A program made the translations under genes and the position numbers. The notes under the pieces were generated by a model. That model did not search any database, was not told the origin of the DNA, and was given only the letters and a program-made list of their open reading frames with translations. Below, piece after piece: positions 1 to 8,021 of a stretch of DNA of 64,000 bases; position 1 is the stretch's first letter; each line of letters opens with the position of its first letter. The DNA comes from Tunturiibacter empetritectus (GTDB taxonomy: Bacteria > Acidobacteriota > Terriglobia > Terriglobales > Acidobacteriaceae): assembly GCF_014201375.1 (NCBI RefSeq), contig NZ_JACHDZ010000004.1, positions 552,017-616,016 of the forward strand, in the 5' to 3' direction.

Positions 1-1
1 G

Positions 2-676
2 TGCATCGGGAAGCTGCTGATCTATACCGATCCGTACAGCTTCGTGCCGTCGGAGTTTGGCACGGGAGCGCTGGTGGGGCCGGATATCGTGTTGACGGCG
101 GCGCACTGCGTGCCGTGGAACTCGAACCCTGCCATGATCCAGTTCATTCCTGCTTACTTCGAGGGGGTTTCCACGCTGGGCGCCAACGTTGCATCCTATG
201 TGGTCGATGCCTCAACTTATGTCGATAATCTAACGAATCCTGCGCCTGCCTTCGACTATGCCGTGCTCCGTCTGCAGGACCGTCTCGGGGACAGTCTGGG
301 CTACTTTGGAGCCAAGTCCTATGACACGGGCTGGAACGATGGGAACTACTGGACTCTTGTCGGGTATCCGGGCGACGTGGCCGGCGCAGAGGAGCCGTCC
401 TCTCAAAGCGGAATCAGCTTCCACGATGATGATGAGGACAGCAACGACCACGGAGACGCGCTCGAACTGGAGACCGAGAATGGCGATGCAAACCACGGAG
501 ACTCCGGGGGGCCGATGTTCGCGTTCTGGGACGACGGACCTTACATTGTTGCCGTGCTGGTGGCAGAGGAAGAGGAGTATTTCTTCTGGCCCTTCACCAC
601 AGAGCTCAACAACGTTGCTTCGGCTGGGCCGGCGATGATCCAGCTGATCCAGTGGGCGAGGAGTACCTGGGGATAG
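2..676 (+). CDS. Trypsin-like serine protease, 5'-truncated by the window edge
   Basis: The reading frame is open from base 2 and continues upstream of the window, so the true start and any signal peptide are missing. The serine-protease triad is visible: His in TAAHC just after the start, Asp in the DYAVLRL stretch, and Ser in GDSGGP. This is the chymotrypsin-fold S1/V8-like arrangement and predicts a secreted endopeptidase. Between the Asp and Ser motifs lies a run very rich in Asp and Glu (DDDEDSNDHGD), which could bind a cation or simply be a surface loop. An internal GTG at 44 could be read as a start, but it lies only about 20 codons before the catalytic His and would remove the N-terminal strand. 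Substrate is unknown. Confidence 0.8.
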   Translation, partial: CIGKLLIYTDPYSFVPSEFGTGALVGPDIVLTAAHCVPWNSNPAMIQFIPAYFEGVSTLGANVASYVVDASTYVDNLTNPAPAFDYAVLRLQDRLGDSLGYFGAKSYDTGWNDGNYWTLVGYPGDVAGAEEPSSQSGISFHDDDEDSNDHGDALELETENGDANHGDSGGPMFAFWDDGPYIVAVLVAEEEEYFFWPFTTELNNVASAGPAMIQLIQWARSTWG

Positions 677-686
677 CTGCGTTTGG

Positions 687-1754
687 CTAGGCGAGGCCGA
701 GTTCGCGGGCGGCGATTGCGGTGCCCTCGACCCTGGCCTGGATCTTGCTGAAGGCTATGTCGCGAGCGGTGGAGGTGTCGTCGGCGAAGGGAGCGAAGCC
801 GCAGTCGTCGGTGGTTCCGAGCTGCGATGCCGGGAGGAAAGAGGCTGCTTCGAGGACGCGGTCACGCACCTGAAGCGGGGTTTCAATCTTCGGATCGATG
901 GGATCAATGACGCCGAGGAAGATGGTTTGATTCGGCTGAAGCAGTTGGCTTACCAGACGAAGGACTCGTTTTCTGTCGGGTTCGCTGGCCATCTGGAGGT
1001 AGAAGCGCCCGACATTCAACTGGAAGAGATCAGGCAACAACTTCGAGTAGTCCACGTCGGCGCTGTGGGTGGAGTCGTAGTCGCCTCCGGGGCAGACGTG
1101 AACTCCGATGCGAAGGCGCTCTGCTGAGTTGAATCGTTCGAGCACCTGATTGTTGAGGGCTATGAAGCTGCGCAACAGATTGGCGGAGGGATCGAGTTTG
1201 AGGGAGAGCCTGGCTTCGGTGAAGTCGATCTGGACGGAGTCTGCTCCGGCCTTGAGGGCGCCACGGATGTCGGCTGCTGCTGCGTCGATGAGGTCAGCCA
1301 GAAACTCTTCGCGAGGATAGCCCGGTATGCCGGCTGGTGGATAGAGCAGGCTCAAGGCAGAGGCGGAGATAACGGCCTGTTTGATGGGGAGCCGGGTGTA
1401 GCGGCGAGCTGCGGTGAGGTAGCCGGCAGCGTAGACGCCATAGTGGAAGGGACCTGCTGTGATGCGAGGCAACTGACGGATGTGCCCGTCGGCGAAGGGG
1501 ATGGTGACTCCGTCGGGGGCGAGATTGGTAAGCCCGGAGAGGGGATAGGTCGCGAAGCTGGGCTTGGTCTGCTCGCCGTCGGTGAGGATGGGGGAGCCGG
1601 TCTGCTCCAATCGGTGGATGGTGTCGCGGAGTGCTTCGGCCGTGGCTTCTTCAAGCGCCTCGCTGCTGATCTGCTTGTTGTGGAAGGCGGCGATGGTTTC
1701 GAGCAACGCGGCGGGACGGGGGATGCTGCCGATGGGTTCAGTCGGGATCGCCAT
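687..1754 (-). CDS. MetE-core (cobalamin-independent) methionine synthase-like methyltransferase
   Basis: This protein resembles the C-terminal catalytic half of MetE, which transfers a methyl group to homocysteine or a related thiol using a zinc ion. The zinc ligands are visible as a His-x-Cys pair in GVHVCPGG (about residues 219 and 221 from this start) and a later Cys in TTDDCGF. At about 355 residues it lacks the N-terminal half of E. coli MetE, so it belongs to the short archaeal-type or MetE-II group, whose methyl donor is often not known. I chose the ATG at 1754 because the family typically begins right before the PTEPIGSIPRP stretch; an upstream ATG at 1799 would add 15 residues. Neither start has a clear Shine-Dalgarno. 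It ends 10 bases from the convergent protease gene. Confidence 0.8.
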   Translation of the reverse strand: MAIPTEPIGSIPRPAALLETIAAFHNKQISSEALEEATAEALRDTIHRLEQTGSPILTDGEQTKPSFATYPLSGLTNLAPDGVTIPFADGHIRQLPRITAGPFHYGVYAAGYLTAARRYTRLPIKQAVISASALSLLYPPAGIPGYPREEFLADLIDAAAADIRGALKAGADSVQIDFTEARLSLKLDPSANLLRSFIALNNQVLERFNSAERLRIGVHVCPGGDYDSTHSADVDYSKLLPDLFQLNVGRFYLQMASEPDRKRVLRLVSQLLQPNQTIFLGVIDPIDPKIETPLQVRDRVLEAASFLPASQLGTTDDCGFAPFADDTSTARDIAFSKIQARVEGTAIAARELGLA

Positions 1755-1901
1755 AGGAGAGGAGCATATCGTTTTGCAGTTCGGGGGAACATCCATCAAA
1801 AGATTGAGCTTGAGCAGGCACGGCTGGGCGAAGTGGCTGTATGGATGCGTCTCTGCCGGTGGGGTTTTTCATTGCCTGAAGAACGGGATAGACTTAGCGG
1901 C

Positions 1902-2306
1902 ATGAGCGATCAGAAGAAGACTGCAGTTTCTACGAAAGAGGCTCCGGCGGCGATTGGGCCGTACTCGCAGGCGGTGCGGGTGGGCGATACGTTGTTTGGG
2001 TCGGGGCAGGTTGGGCTGGATCCGGCGACGGGCCAGCTGGTTGCCGGGGGGATTACGGAGCAGACGGTTCGAGTGCTGGAGAACGTGAAGGCGGTGCTGG
2101 CGCAGGCTGGGCTGGATCTGAGCCATGTGGTGAAGACGACCGTGTTTCTGAAGACGATGGGGGACTTTGCGGCGATGAACGAGGTCTACGCAAAGTACCT
2201 GGCGCCTGAGGGGGTGGTTGCGCCGGCGCGGTCGACTGTGGCGGTAGCCGGGCTGCCGAAGGATGCGCTGGTGGAGATTGAAGTAATCGCCAGGGGAGCG
2301 GCTTGA
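1902..2306 (+). CDS. ridA: RidA family enamine/imine deaminase
   Basis: This is a 134-residue RidA (YjgF/YER057c/UK114) protein. Such cytosolic trimers hydrolyse reactive 2-aminoacrylate-type enamines and imines released by PLP enzymes, protecting those enzymes from damage. The family arginine that holds the substrate carboxylate is visible as R110 in PARSTV, and IGPYSQAV near the N-terminus is the usual start of the fold. The frame is open far upstream, but the ATG at 1902 gives the normal family length with about 13 extra N-terminal residues. It is followed after 53 bases by msrB on the same strand; both deal with metabolite or protein damage. Confidence 0.92.
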   Translation: MSDQKKTAVSTKEAPAAIGPYSQAVRVGDTLFGSGQVGLDPATGQLVAGGITEQTVRVLENVKAVLAQAGLDLSHVVKTTVFLKTMGDFAAMNEVYAKYLAPEGVVAPARSTVAVAGLPKDALVEIEVIARGAA

Positions 2307-2359
2307 AACATAACCTGGGCCTGGACATCTAATTGAATGCACGACAGGAGGTTTGAGTA

Positions 2360-2770
2360 ATGGCCGAAGCGACAAAGGTACAGAAGGTTCATAAGACGGA
2401 GGCGGAGTGGCGCGAGCTGCTGACTCCGGAGCAGTTTCATGTGATGCGCGAGGGCGGGACGGAGCGGCCGTTTACCGGGGCGCTGGTGAATAACCATGAG
2501 GACGGGGTGTATCACTGCGGGGCTTGTAATGCGCCGCTGTTTACCTCGGATAAGAAGTTCGAGTCGGGGAGCGGGTGGCCGAGCTTTTGGAACCCGGTTT
2601 CTCCAGATGCGATTGTTTCAATCGAGGATAATTCGCTCGGGATGAGGCGGGTGGAGGTGCAGTGCGCGAACTGCGGGGCTCACCTGGGGCATGTGTTCCC
2701 GGATGGGCCGAAGCCTACGGGGCTGCGGTACTGCATCAATAGCGCTTCGCTGGGATTCGAGAAGCAGTGA
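2360..2770 (+). CDS. msrB: Peptide-methionine (R)-S-oxide reductase MsrB
   Basis: MsrB reduces the R epimer of methionine sulfoxide in oxidised proteins. The 136-residue protein carries the structural zinc site (C53, C56, C102, C105) and the catalytic cysteine C125 in the RYCINSASL motif, plus the SGWPSF substrate-binding stretch. There is no MsrA fusion and no signal peptide, so a single-domain cytosolic enzyme is expected. An AGGAGG-type Shine-Dalgarno lies just upstream of the ATG. It sits directly downstream of ridA and is convergent with rpmB across a shared terminator hairpin. Confidence 0.95.
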   Translation: MAEATKVQKVHKTEAEWRELLTPEQFHVMREGGTERPFTGALVNNHEDGVYHCGACNAPLFTSDKKFESGSGWPSFWNPVSPDAIVSIEDNSLGMRRVEVQCANCGAHLGHVFPDGPKPTGLRYCINSASLGFEKQ

Positions 2771-2803
2771 TTTAAGAAGCAGTAAATCGCGTTGAAAAAC
2801 AGG

Positions 2804-2836
2804 AAAAGCCCCAGCCGGCTAGGTCGCGGCTGGGGC
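2804..2836 (-). terminator. Intrinsic terminator of rpmB, possibly bidirectional
   Basis: A perfect 10-bp GC-rich stem (arms 2808-2817 and 2827-2836, loop of 9) is followed on the minus strand by TTTT and, six bases later, by TTTTT. This fits a Rho-independent terminator for rpmB. The plus-strand side, facing msrB, has only a weak T-rich tail. Confidence 0.8.
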
Positions 2837-2863
2837 GCTCTGTTTCTGAGGTTTTGAGGTTGG

Positions 2864-3052
2864 CTAGCCTTTGACGACTTTGCCGGTCTTGATGCAGCTG
2901 GTGCAGACGCGCATGCGCTTGCTGGCGCCGTTGACCTGGGCCTTGACGGGCTGGAGGTTCACGTTCCAACGACGACGGGTGGTGTTGTGGGCGTGAGAGA
3001 TGTTGTTGCCAAACTGCGGGCCTTTGCCGCAAAGATCACATTTTTGTGCCAT
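2864..3052 (-). CDS. rpmB: 50S ribosomal protein L28
   Basis: The 62-residue protein is bL28, a structural component of the large ribosomal subunit. It carries two Cys-x-x-Cys pairs (CDLCGKGP near the N-terminus and CTSCIKTGKV near the C-terminus), so it is the zinc-binding C+ form, and it has the NISHAHNTTRRRW signature of L28. The ATG at 3052 gives the family's usual length; longer upstream readings in this frame are not supported. Transcription ends at the hairpin at 2804-2836. Confidence 0.96.
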   Translation of the reverse strand: MAQKCDLCGKGPQFGNNISHAHNTTRRRWNVNLQPVKAQVNGASKRMRVCTSCIKTGKVVKG

Positions 3053-3450
3053 GACGAAGTGCTCCAATCCTGAGTCGCAGAAGATTCCCGGGGACGTGCG
3101 CCTGAGTGAAAGAAGCCTCAAAACGGGGTCGGGAAGGGTGGTACTGGGAGCGGGGTCGCTCCTGACCGCTACCGGGTGAAGGTAGTCTGCCGATTCGTAA
3201 TCATACCATGCGGGGGGCGGTGGGCTCAATCGGAGACTGGCAGGGATGCGGGAGGCTGGGGGGCATCGTGCGGAGTTTCGCAGGCATCTCATTGAGGCGT
3301 CATTGCTTATTGGGGCTGTTGATCAGAAAAAGTTGGCGGTTGTGAGAGCTGAGCTGAGTCTTTAACTACGGGCTCATCCGTCGATAGGGTTACGGACCTG
3401 CTGCACATCTTCTGTCCAAAAAAAATCTCTGATGTGGCAAGGGAGACGTA
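3053..3450. other. Intergenic region between divergent rpmB and the RND operon
   Basis: About 400 bases hold no convincing gene. It must contain the divergent promoters for rpmB and the efflux operon, but I see no consensus -35/-10 pair that I can defend. A short 6-bp stem with a GGGT loop lies near 3150. No regulator gene is present here. Confidence 0.5.
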
Positions 3451-4698
3451 TTGCCAGCTGAATCGCACGAACAGCACCCCGTCGTGGGGCCGGATCATCA
3501 ACTGCCGGCTCCTCCTCCGCCCTCGCCCGGAAGTAAGCTCGTCCGGGTTGTTGTGTGGATCGTTTTGCTGCTGATCTTTGCCGTTGGCTTCTATCTGGTG
3601 TTGCGGCATCACGACGATTCGAGCACAACTGCTCCCAAGCGCGGCGCCGGTGGCGGGGCGGTGGCGCTGACGACCGCGACGGCGCAGAAGGGCAATATCG
3701 GCATGTACCTGGAGGCGATTGGGACGGTGACGCCGGTTTATACGGCTTCGATTACGAGCCAGGTGACGGGGCCGGTGGTCGCGGTGCGCTTCAAGGAGGG
3801 GCAGATTGTGCGGAAGGGCGATCCGTTGATCGAGATCGATCCGCGGCCGTTTGAGGCTACGCTGATGCAGGCACAGGGCGTGTTGGAGCGGGATCAGGCT
3901 ACGCTGGCGCAGGCGACGATGGATCTTAATCGGTATCGCGATGCGTGGTCAAGGAATGCTATTCCGAAGCAGACGCTGGATGATCAGGAGAAGATTGTGC
4001 TGCAGGACGCGGGCACGGTGAAGAACGACGAAGGGACCGTGAAGTTCGATCAGATTCAAGTTGGGTACTGCCATATCAGAGCGCCGATTGCGGGTCGGGT
4101 TGGGTTGCGGCTGGTCGATCCGGGGAACGTGGTGCAGGCCTCGGGGACGACGACGCTTGCGGTGATTACGCAGATCCAGCCGATCACGGTGATCTTTACG
4201 GTGCCGGAGGATAACCTGGGGCAGATTCAGCCGAGGCTTCGTCAGCAGGCGAAGCTTGGGGTGGATGCGTATGACCGGGCGGCGTTGAAGCAGATTGCGA
4301 CGGGGACGTTGTTGACGCTGGATAACCAGATCGATACGACGACGGGAACGGTGAAGGCGAGGGCGTTGTTCGAGAACAAGGATTCGTCGCTGTTTCCGAA
4401 TGAGTTTGTGAATGCGCGGCTGCTGGTGAATACACTGCAGGGAGCGACGCTGATTCCGACGTCCGCGATTCAGCATAACGGCGCGGCTTCGTTTGTTTAT
4501 GTCCTGCAGGACAGTACGGCGCACATGCGCTCGGTAAAGCCGGGGGTGGTCGAGGGCCAGACGACGCAGGTGACCGGGATCAATCCCGGGGATGTGGTTG
4601 CCAACAGCAGCTTTGACAAGTTGCAGGACAACACGAAGGTTAGCGTGTCGAATAAGCCGATTCCTGCCGCAGCGACGGCTGGGAGCAGCGCTCCTTGA
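3451..4698 (+). CDS. RND efflux periplasmic adaptor (HlyD/MdtA-like)
   Basis: This membrane-fusion protein links an inner-membrane RND pump to an outer-membrane channel. Its 415 residues comprise a short proline-rich cytoplasmic tail, one N-terminal membrane anchor (about residues 30-48), a barrel-sandwich lipoyl-like domain, a short alpha-hairpin and beta-barrel domains, with the family motif VRKGDPLIEIDPRPFEA. The start is TTG at 3451, with GGGAG five bases upstream; no better in-frame ATG is seen. It overlaps the next gene by 4 bases, which implies translational coupling in a four-gene operon. A multidrug or small-molecule exporter role follows from the family; the substrate is not evident. 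Confidence 0.92.
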   Translation: MPAESHEQHPVVGPDHQLPAPPPPSPGSKLVRVVVWIVLLLIFAVGFYLVLRHHDDSSTTAPKRGAGGGAVALTTATAQKGNIGMYLEAIGTVTPVYTASITSQVTGPVVAVRFKEGQIVRKGDPLIEIDPRPFEATLMQAQGVLERDQATLAQATMDLNRYRDAWSRNAIPKQTLDDQEKIVLQDAGTVKNDEGTVKFDQIQVGYCHIRAPIAGRVGLRLVDPGNVVQASGTTTLAVITQIQPITVIFTVPEDNLGQIQPRLRQQAKLGVDAYDRAALKQIATGTLLTLDNQIDTTTGTVKARALFENKDSSLFPNEFVNARLLVNTLQGATLIPTSAIQHNGAASFVYVLQDSTAHMRSVKPGVVEGQTTQVTGINPGDVVANSSFDKLQDNTKVSVSNKPIPAAATAGSSAP

Positions 4699-7600
4699 GT
4701 CCATCCCGTCCGTTTATTCTGCGACCGGTCGCGACGTCGTTGTTGATGGCTGCGATTCTGCTAATCGGTATTGTGAGTTACACGCAGCTGCCAGTGTCGG
4801 CGCTGCCTGAGGTCGACTATCCGACGATTCAGGTGCTGACGTTCTATCCGGGCGCTAGTCCGCAGGTGATTGCGACGACGGTGACCGCGCCGCTCGAGCG
4901 CCAGTTCGGTCAGTTGCAAGGGTTGAGCCAGATGACCTCGAGCAGCTCGGGCGGGACTTCGGTTGTGGTGCTGCAGTTCAATCTCAGCTTAAATATCGAT
5001 ATCGCGGAAGAAGAGGTGCAGTCGGCGATCAATGCATCGCAGAGCTTTCTGCCGGCGAATCTGCCTGCGCCGCCGATCTACAGCAAGACGAATCCCGCGG
5101 ATGCTCCGGTGCTGACGCTGGCGATTACTTCGAAGACGGTGCCGCTCTCTCAGGTGGAGGACCTGGTCGATACGCGTTTGGCGCCGAAGATCTCGCAGGT
5201 GAAAGACGTGGGATTGGTGAGCATCAGCGGCGGACAGAAGCCGGCGGTGCGGATACAGGCGAATCCTACAGCGCTCTCGTCGTATGGCATCAATCTTGAA
5301 GATCTGCGTACGGCGGTCACGCAGAGCAGCGTGAACGCCGCGAAGGGAAACTTCGACGGGCCGCGGCAGGACTATCAGATTGATGCGAACGATCAGCTTG
5401 TAACCAGCAAGGATTACAGAAGCGTGGTGGTTGCGTATCGCAACGGCGCGCCGGTGATGCTGACCGACGTCGCGCACATTCTCGATGGCGTCGAGAACAC
5501 GACGCAGGCTGCGTGGATGAATCAGACGCCTGCTGTGATCGTGAATGTGCAACGCCAGCCGGGTGGAAACACGATCAAAGTAGTCGAGAGCATTAAGAAG
5601 TTGCTGCCTCAGCTTGAGGCCAATCTGCCGAAGGGCATCGAGGTGACGACGCTTACCGACCTGACGACGCCGATTCAGGCGTCTGTGAGCGATGTTGAGT
5701 TTGAATTGATGCTGACCATCGGGCTGGTTGTGCTGGTCATCTTCCTGTTCCTGCGGAATTTGTATGCAACGATTATTCCGAGTGTTGCGGTGCCGCTGTC
5801 GCTGATTGGAACCTTTGCGGCGATGTATGCGCTTGGCTACAGCCTGGATAACCTGTCGCTGATGGCGTTGACGATCTCGACCGGATTCGTCGTTGACGAC
5901 GCGATTGTGATGGTGGAGAACATCTCGCGTTACCTGGAAGAGGGCGATACGCCGATGGAGGCGGCGCTGAAGGGCGCAGAGCAGATCGGATTTACGATTC
6001 TTTCGCTGACGGTCTCTCTGATTGCGGTGTTGATTCCGCTCTTGTTCATGGGAGATGTTGTCGGCCGCCTGTTCCGCGAGTTCGCGGTCACGCTGGCGGT
6101 AACGATCGTCGTGTCTGCGGTGGTTTCGCTAACGCTGACGCCGATGATGGCTTCGCGGATTTTGAAACACAATCCTGAAGCGCAGCAGGGACGTTTTTAC
6201 CGGGCATCGGAGCACGTCTTCGAGCGGATGATTGCGTTCTACGGGCGGACGTTGAAGGTTGTGCTTCGCTACCAGACGATTACGCTACTGGTTGCACTTG
6301 CGACGCTGATGTTGACGATTTTTCTGTACATCATTATTCCCAAGGGATTTTTTCCCGTGCAGGATACGGGCGTGATCCAGGGAATTACGCAGGCTCCGCA
6401 GACGATTGGGTCGAAGGCGATGGCGGCCAAGCAGCAGGAGGTGGCGAAGGTGATCCTGCAGGATCCCGCTGTCGAGAGCTTGTCCTCTTTTATTGGCGCG
6501 GATGGAACGAATATCACTACGAACAGTGGAAGGATGTCAATCAACCTGAAGCCGCTTGCAGACCGTGATCTGAATGCCTCCGATGTGATTCGAAGGCTTC
6601 AGTCGAAGCTGAAAGATGTGCAGGATATTCAGATCTTCATGCAGCCGGTGCAGAACATTACGGTGGATGACCGGGTGAGCCGCACGCAGTATCAGTACAC
6701 GCTGGAGGATCCGGATCAGAACGAGCTGAACGATTGGACGGCCCGATTTGTAACTCGTTTGAAACAGTTGCCGGAGCTGGAGGATGTTGCGACGGACCAG
6801 CAATTGGGCGGGCTGGCGGTGTCGCTGGTGATTGACCGGGCTACGGCCTCGCGGCTTGGTATAGCGCCGACGACGATCGATAACACGCTTTACGATGCGT
6901 TTGGCCAGCGGCAGATCAATACGATGTACACGCAGTTGAATCAGTATCACGTGATTCTGGAGGCGGAGCCGCAGTTTCAGCTTGATCCGAATAAGTTGAA
7001 CCATCTCTATATTCGGTCCGGATCGGCGTCGGGGACCACTGGAGCGGCGGCGACATCTTCTTCGGGCAATGGCTCTAGCTCGGCGGGATCGAATGCTCTG
7101 ACGGGCTCTGCCTTGTTTACCGCTTCGGCGAATACGCTGACTCCCCCGATCAATGCGCTCACTTCGAGTACTGTGAATTCGGCCTCGAGCAAGGGTGCGA
7201 CTTCGGCGGGGACGACGAGTTCCACCTTCAACAATGCAGTGCCGTTCAGCGCGTTCTCGCACTTTGAGACGACGACAGAGGCGCTCTCGATTACTCACCA
7301 GGGACAGTTTCCGGCGATTACGGTCTCTTTCAATCTGGCTCCGAATGCTGCGCTGGGAGGTGCGATCTCAGAGATTACGAAGGTGCAGAAGGACATGCAC
7401 ATGCCGGCGAGCCTGCAGGCGGACTTTCAGGGGACTGCGGCATCGTTTCGGAACTCGCTCTCGGGAATGCCGTTGCTGATTCTGGCTGCGCTGGTGACGG
7501 TGTACATCGTTCTGGGTATTCTCTACGAGAGCTTCATTCATCCGGTTACGATTCTTTCGACGCTGCCTTCGGCGGGTGTGGGCGCGTTTCTTTCTCTGAT

Positions 7601-8021
7601 CCTCTTTCACCAGGATTTGAGCGTGGTGGCGATTATTGGGCTGGTTTTGCTGATCGGTATCGTTAAGAAAAACGGGATCATGATGGTCGACTTTGCGCTT
7701 GATGCAGAGCGTCATCGCGGACTTAGCTCGACTGATGCGATCTATGAGGCGTGCCTTCTGCGCTTCCGTCCGATCATGATGACGACGATGGCCGCGTTGC
7801 TGGGTGGTCTGCCGTTGGCGTTCGGTCAGGGCATCGGTTCGGAGTTGCGGAGACCGCTTGGAATCGCCATGGTGGGGGGCCTGTTGGTGAGCCAGGTGCT
7901 CACGCTGTATACGACACCGGTGATCTACATCTTCTTTGACAACCTTTCGCATCGGTTTTCGAAGAAGCCGAGGAAAGAAGAGCAGGGTGGAGGCGAGTTA
8001 GAGCCGGCGGGGCAGTCATGA
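4695..8021 (+). CDS. RND (HAE1 family) inner-membrane efflux permease, first of pair
   Basis: A proton-driven RND pump subunit of 1108 residues with the usual duplicated arrangement of 12 membrane helices and two large periplasmic loops. The proton-relay Asp pair is visible in the STGFVVDDAIVMVEN stretch of helix 4. The start is TTG at 4695, overlapping the adaptor stop codon. It is somewhat longer than typical MdtB/AcrB proteins because of a Ser/Thr/Ala/Gly-rich insert at about residues 773-850 in the second periplasmic loop. The pairing with a second permease gene resembles MdtB-MdtC, in which two different permeases assemble together; that pairing here is an inference from order. Confidence 0.95.
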   Translation: MSPSRPFILRPVATSLLMAAILLIGIVSYTQLPVSALPEVDYPTIQVLTFYPGASPQVIATTVTAPLERQFGQLQGLSQMTSSSSGGTSVVVLQFNLSLNIDIAEEEVQSAINASQSFLPANLPAPPIYSKTNPADAPVLTLAITSKTVPLSQVEDLVDTRLAPKISQVKDVGLVSISGGQKPAVRIQANPTALSSYGINLEDLRTAVTQSSVNAAKGNFDGPRQDYQIDANDQLVTSKDYRSVVVAYRNGAPVMLTDVAHILDGVENTTQAAWMNQTPAVIVNVQRQPGGNTIKVVESIKKLLPQLEANLPKGIEVTTLTDLTTPIQASVSDVEFELMLTIGLVVLVIFLFLRNLYATIIPSVAVPLSLIGTFAAMYALGYSLDNLSLMALTISTGFVVDDAIVMVENISRYLEEGDTPMEAALKGAEQIGFTILSLTVSLIAVLIPLLFMGDVVGRLFREFAVTLAVTIVVSAVVSLTLTPMMASRILKHNPEAQQGRFYRASEHVFERMIAFYGRTLKVVLRYQTITLLVALATLMLTIFLYIIIPKGFFPVQDTGVIQGITQAPQTIGSKAMAAKQQEVAKVILQDPAVESLSSFIGADGTNITTNSGRMSINLKPLADRDLNASDVIRRLQSKLKDVQDIQIFMQPVQNITVDDRVSRTQYQYTLEDPDQNELNDWTARFVTRLKQLPELEDVATDQQLGGLAVSLVIDRATASRLGIAPTTIDNTLYDAFGQRQINTMYTQLNQYHVILEAEPQFQLDPNKLNHLYIRSGSASGTTGAAATSSSGNGSSSAGSNALTGSALFTASANTLTPPINALTSSTVNSASSKGATSAGTTSSTFNNAVPFSAFSHFETTTEALSITHQGQFPAITVSFNLAPNAALGGAISEITKVQKDMHMPASLQADFQGTAASFRNSLSGMPLLILAALVTVYIVLGILYESFIHPVTILSTLPSAGVGAFLSLILFHQDLSVVAIIGLVLLIGIVKKNGIMMVDFALDAERHRGLSSTDAIYEACLLRFRPIMMTTMAALLGGLPLAFGQGIGSELRRPLGIAMVGGLLVSQVLTLYTTPVIYIFFDNLSHRFSKKPRKEEQGGGELEPAGQS

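Noticed and set aside
6537..7298. 253-residue minus-strand frame in the first permease gene
   Set aside because: Arg-rich composition caused by reading the complement of the coding strand; no ribosome-binding site or neighbours.
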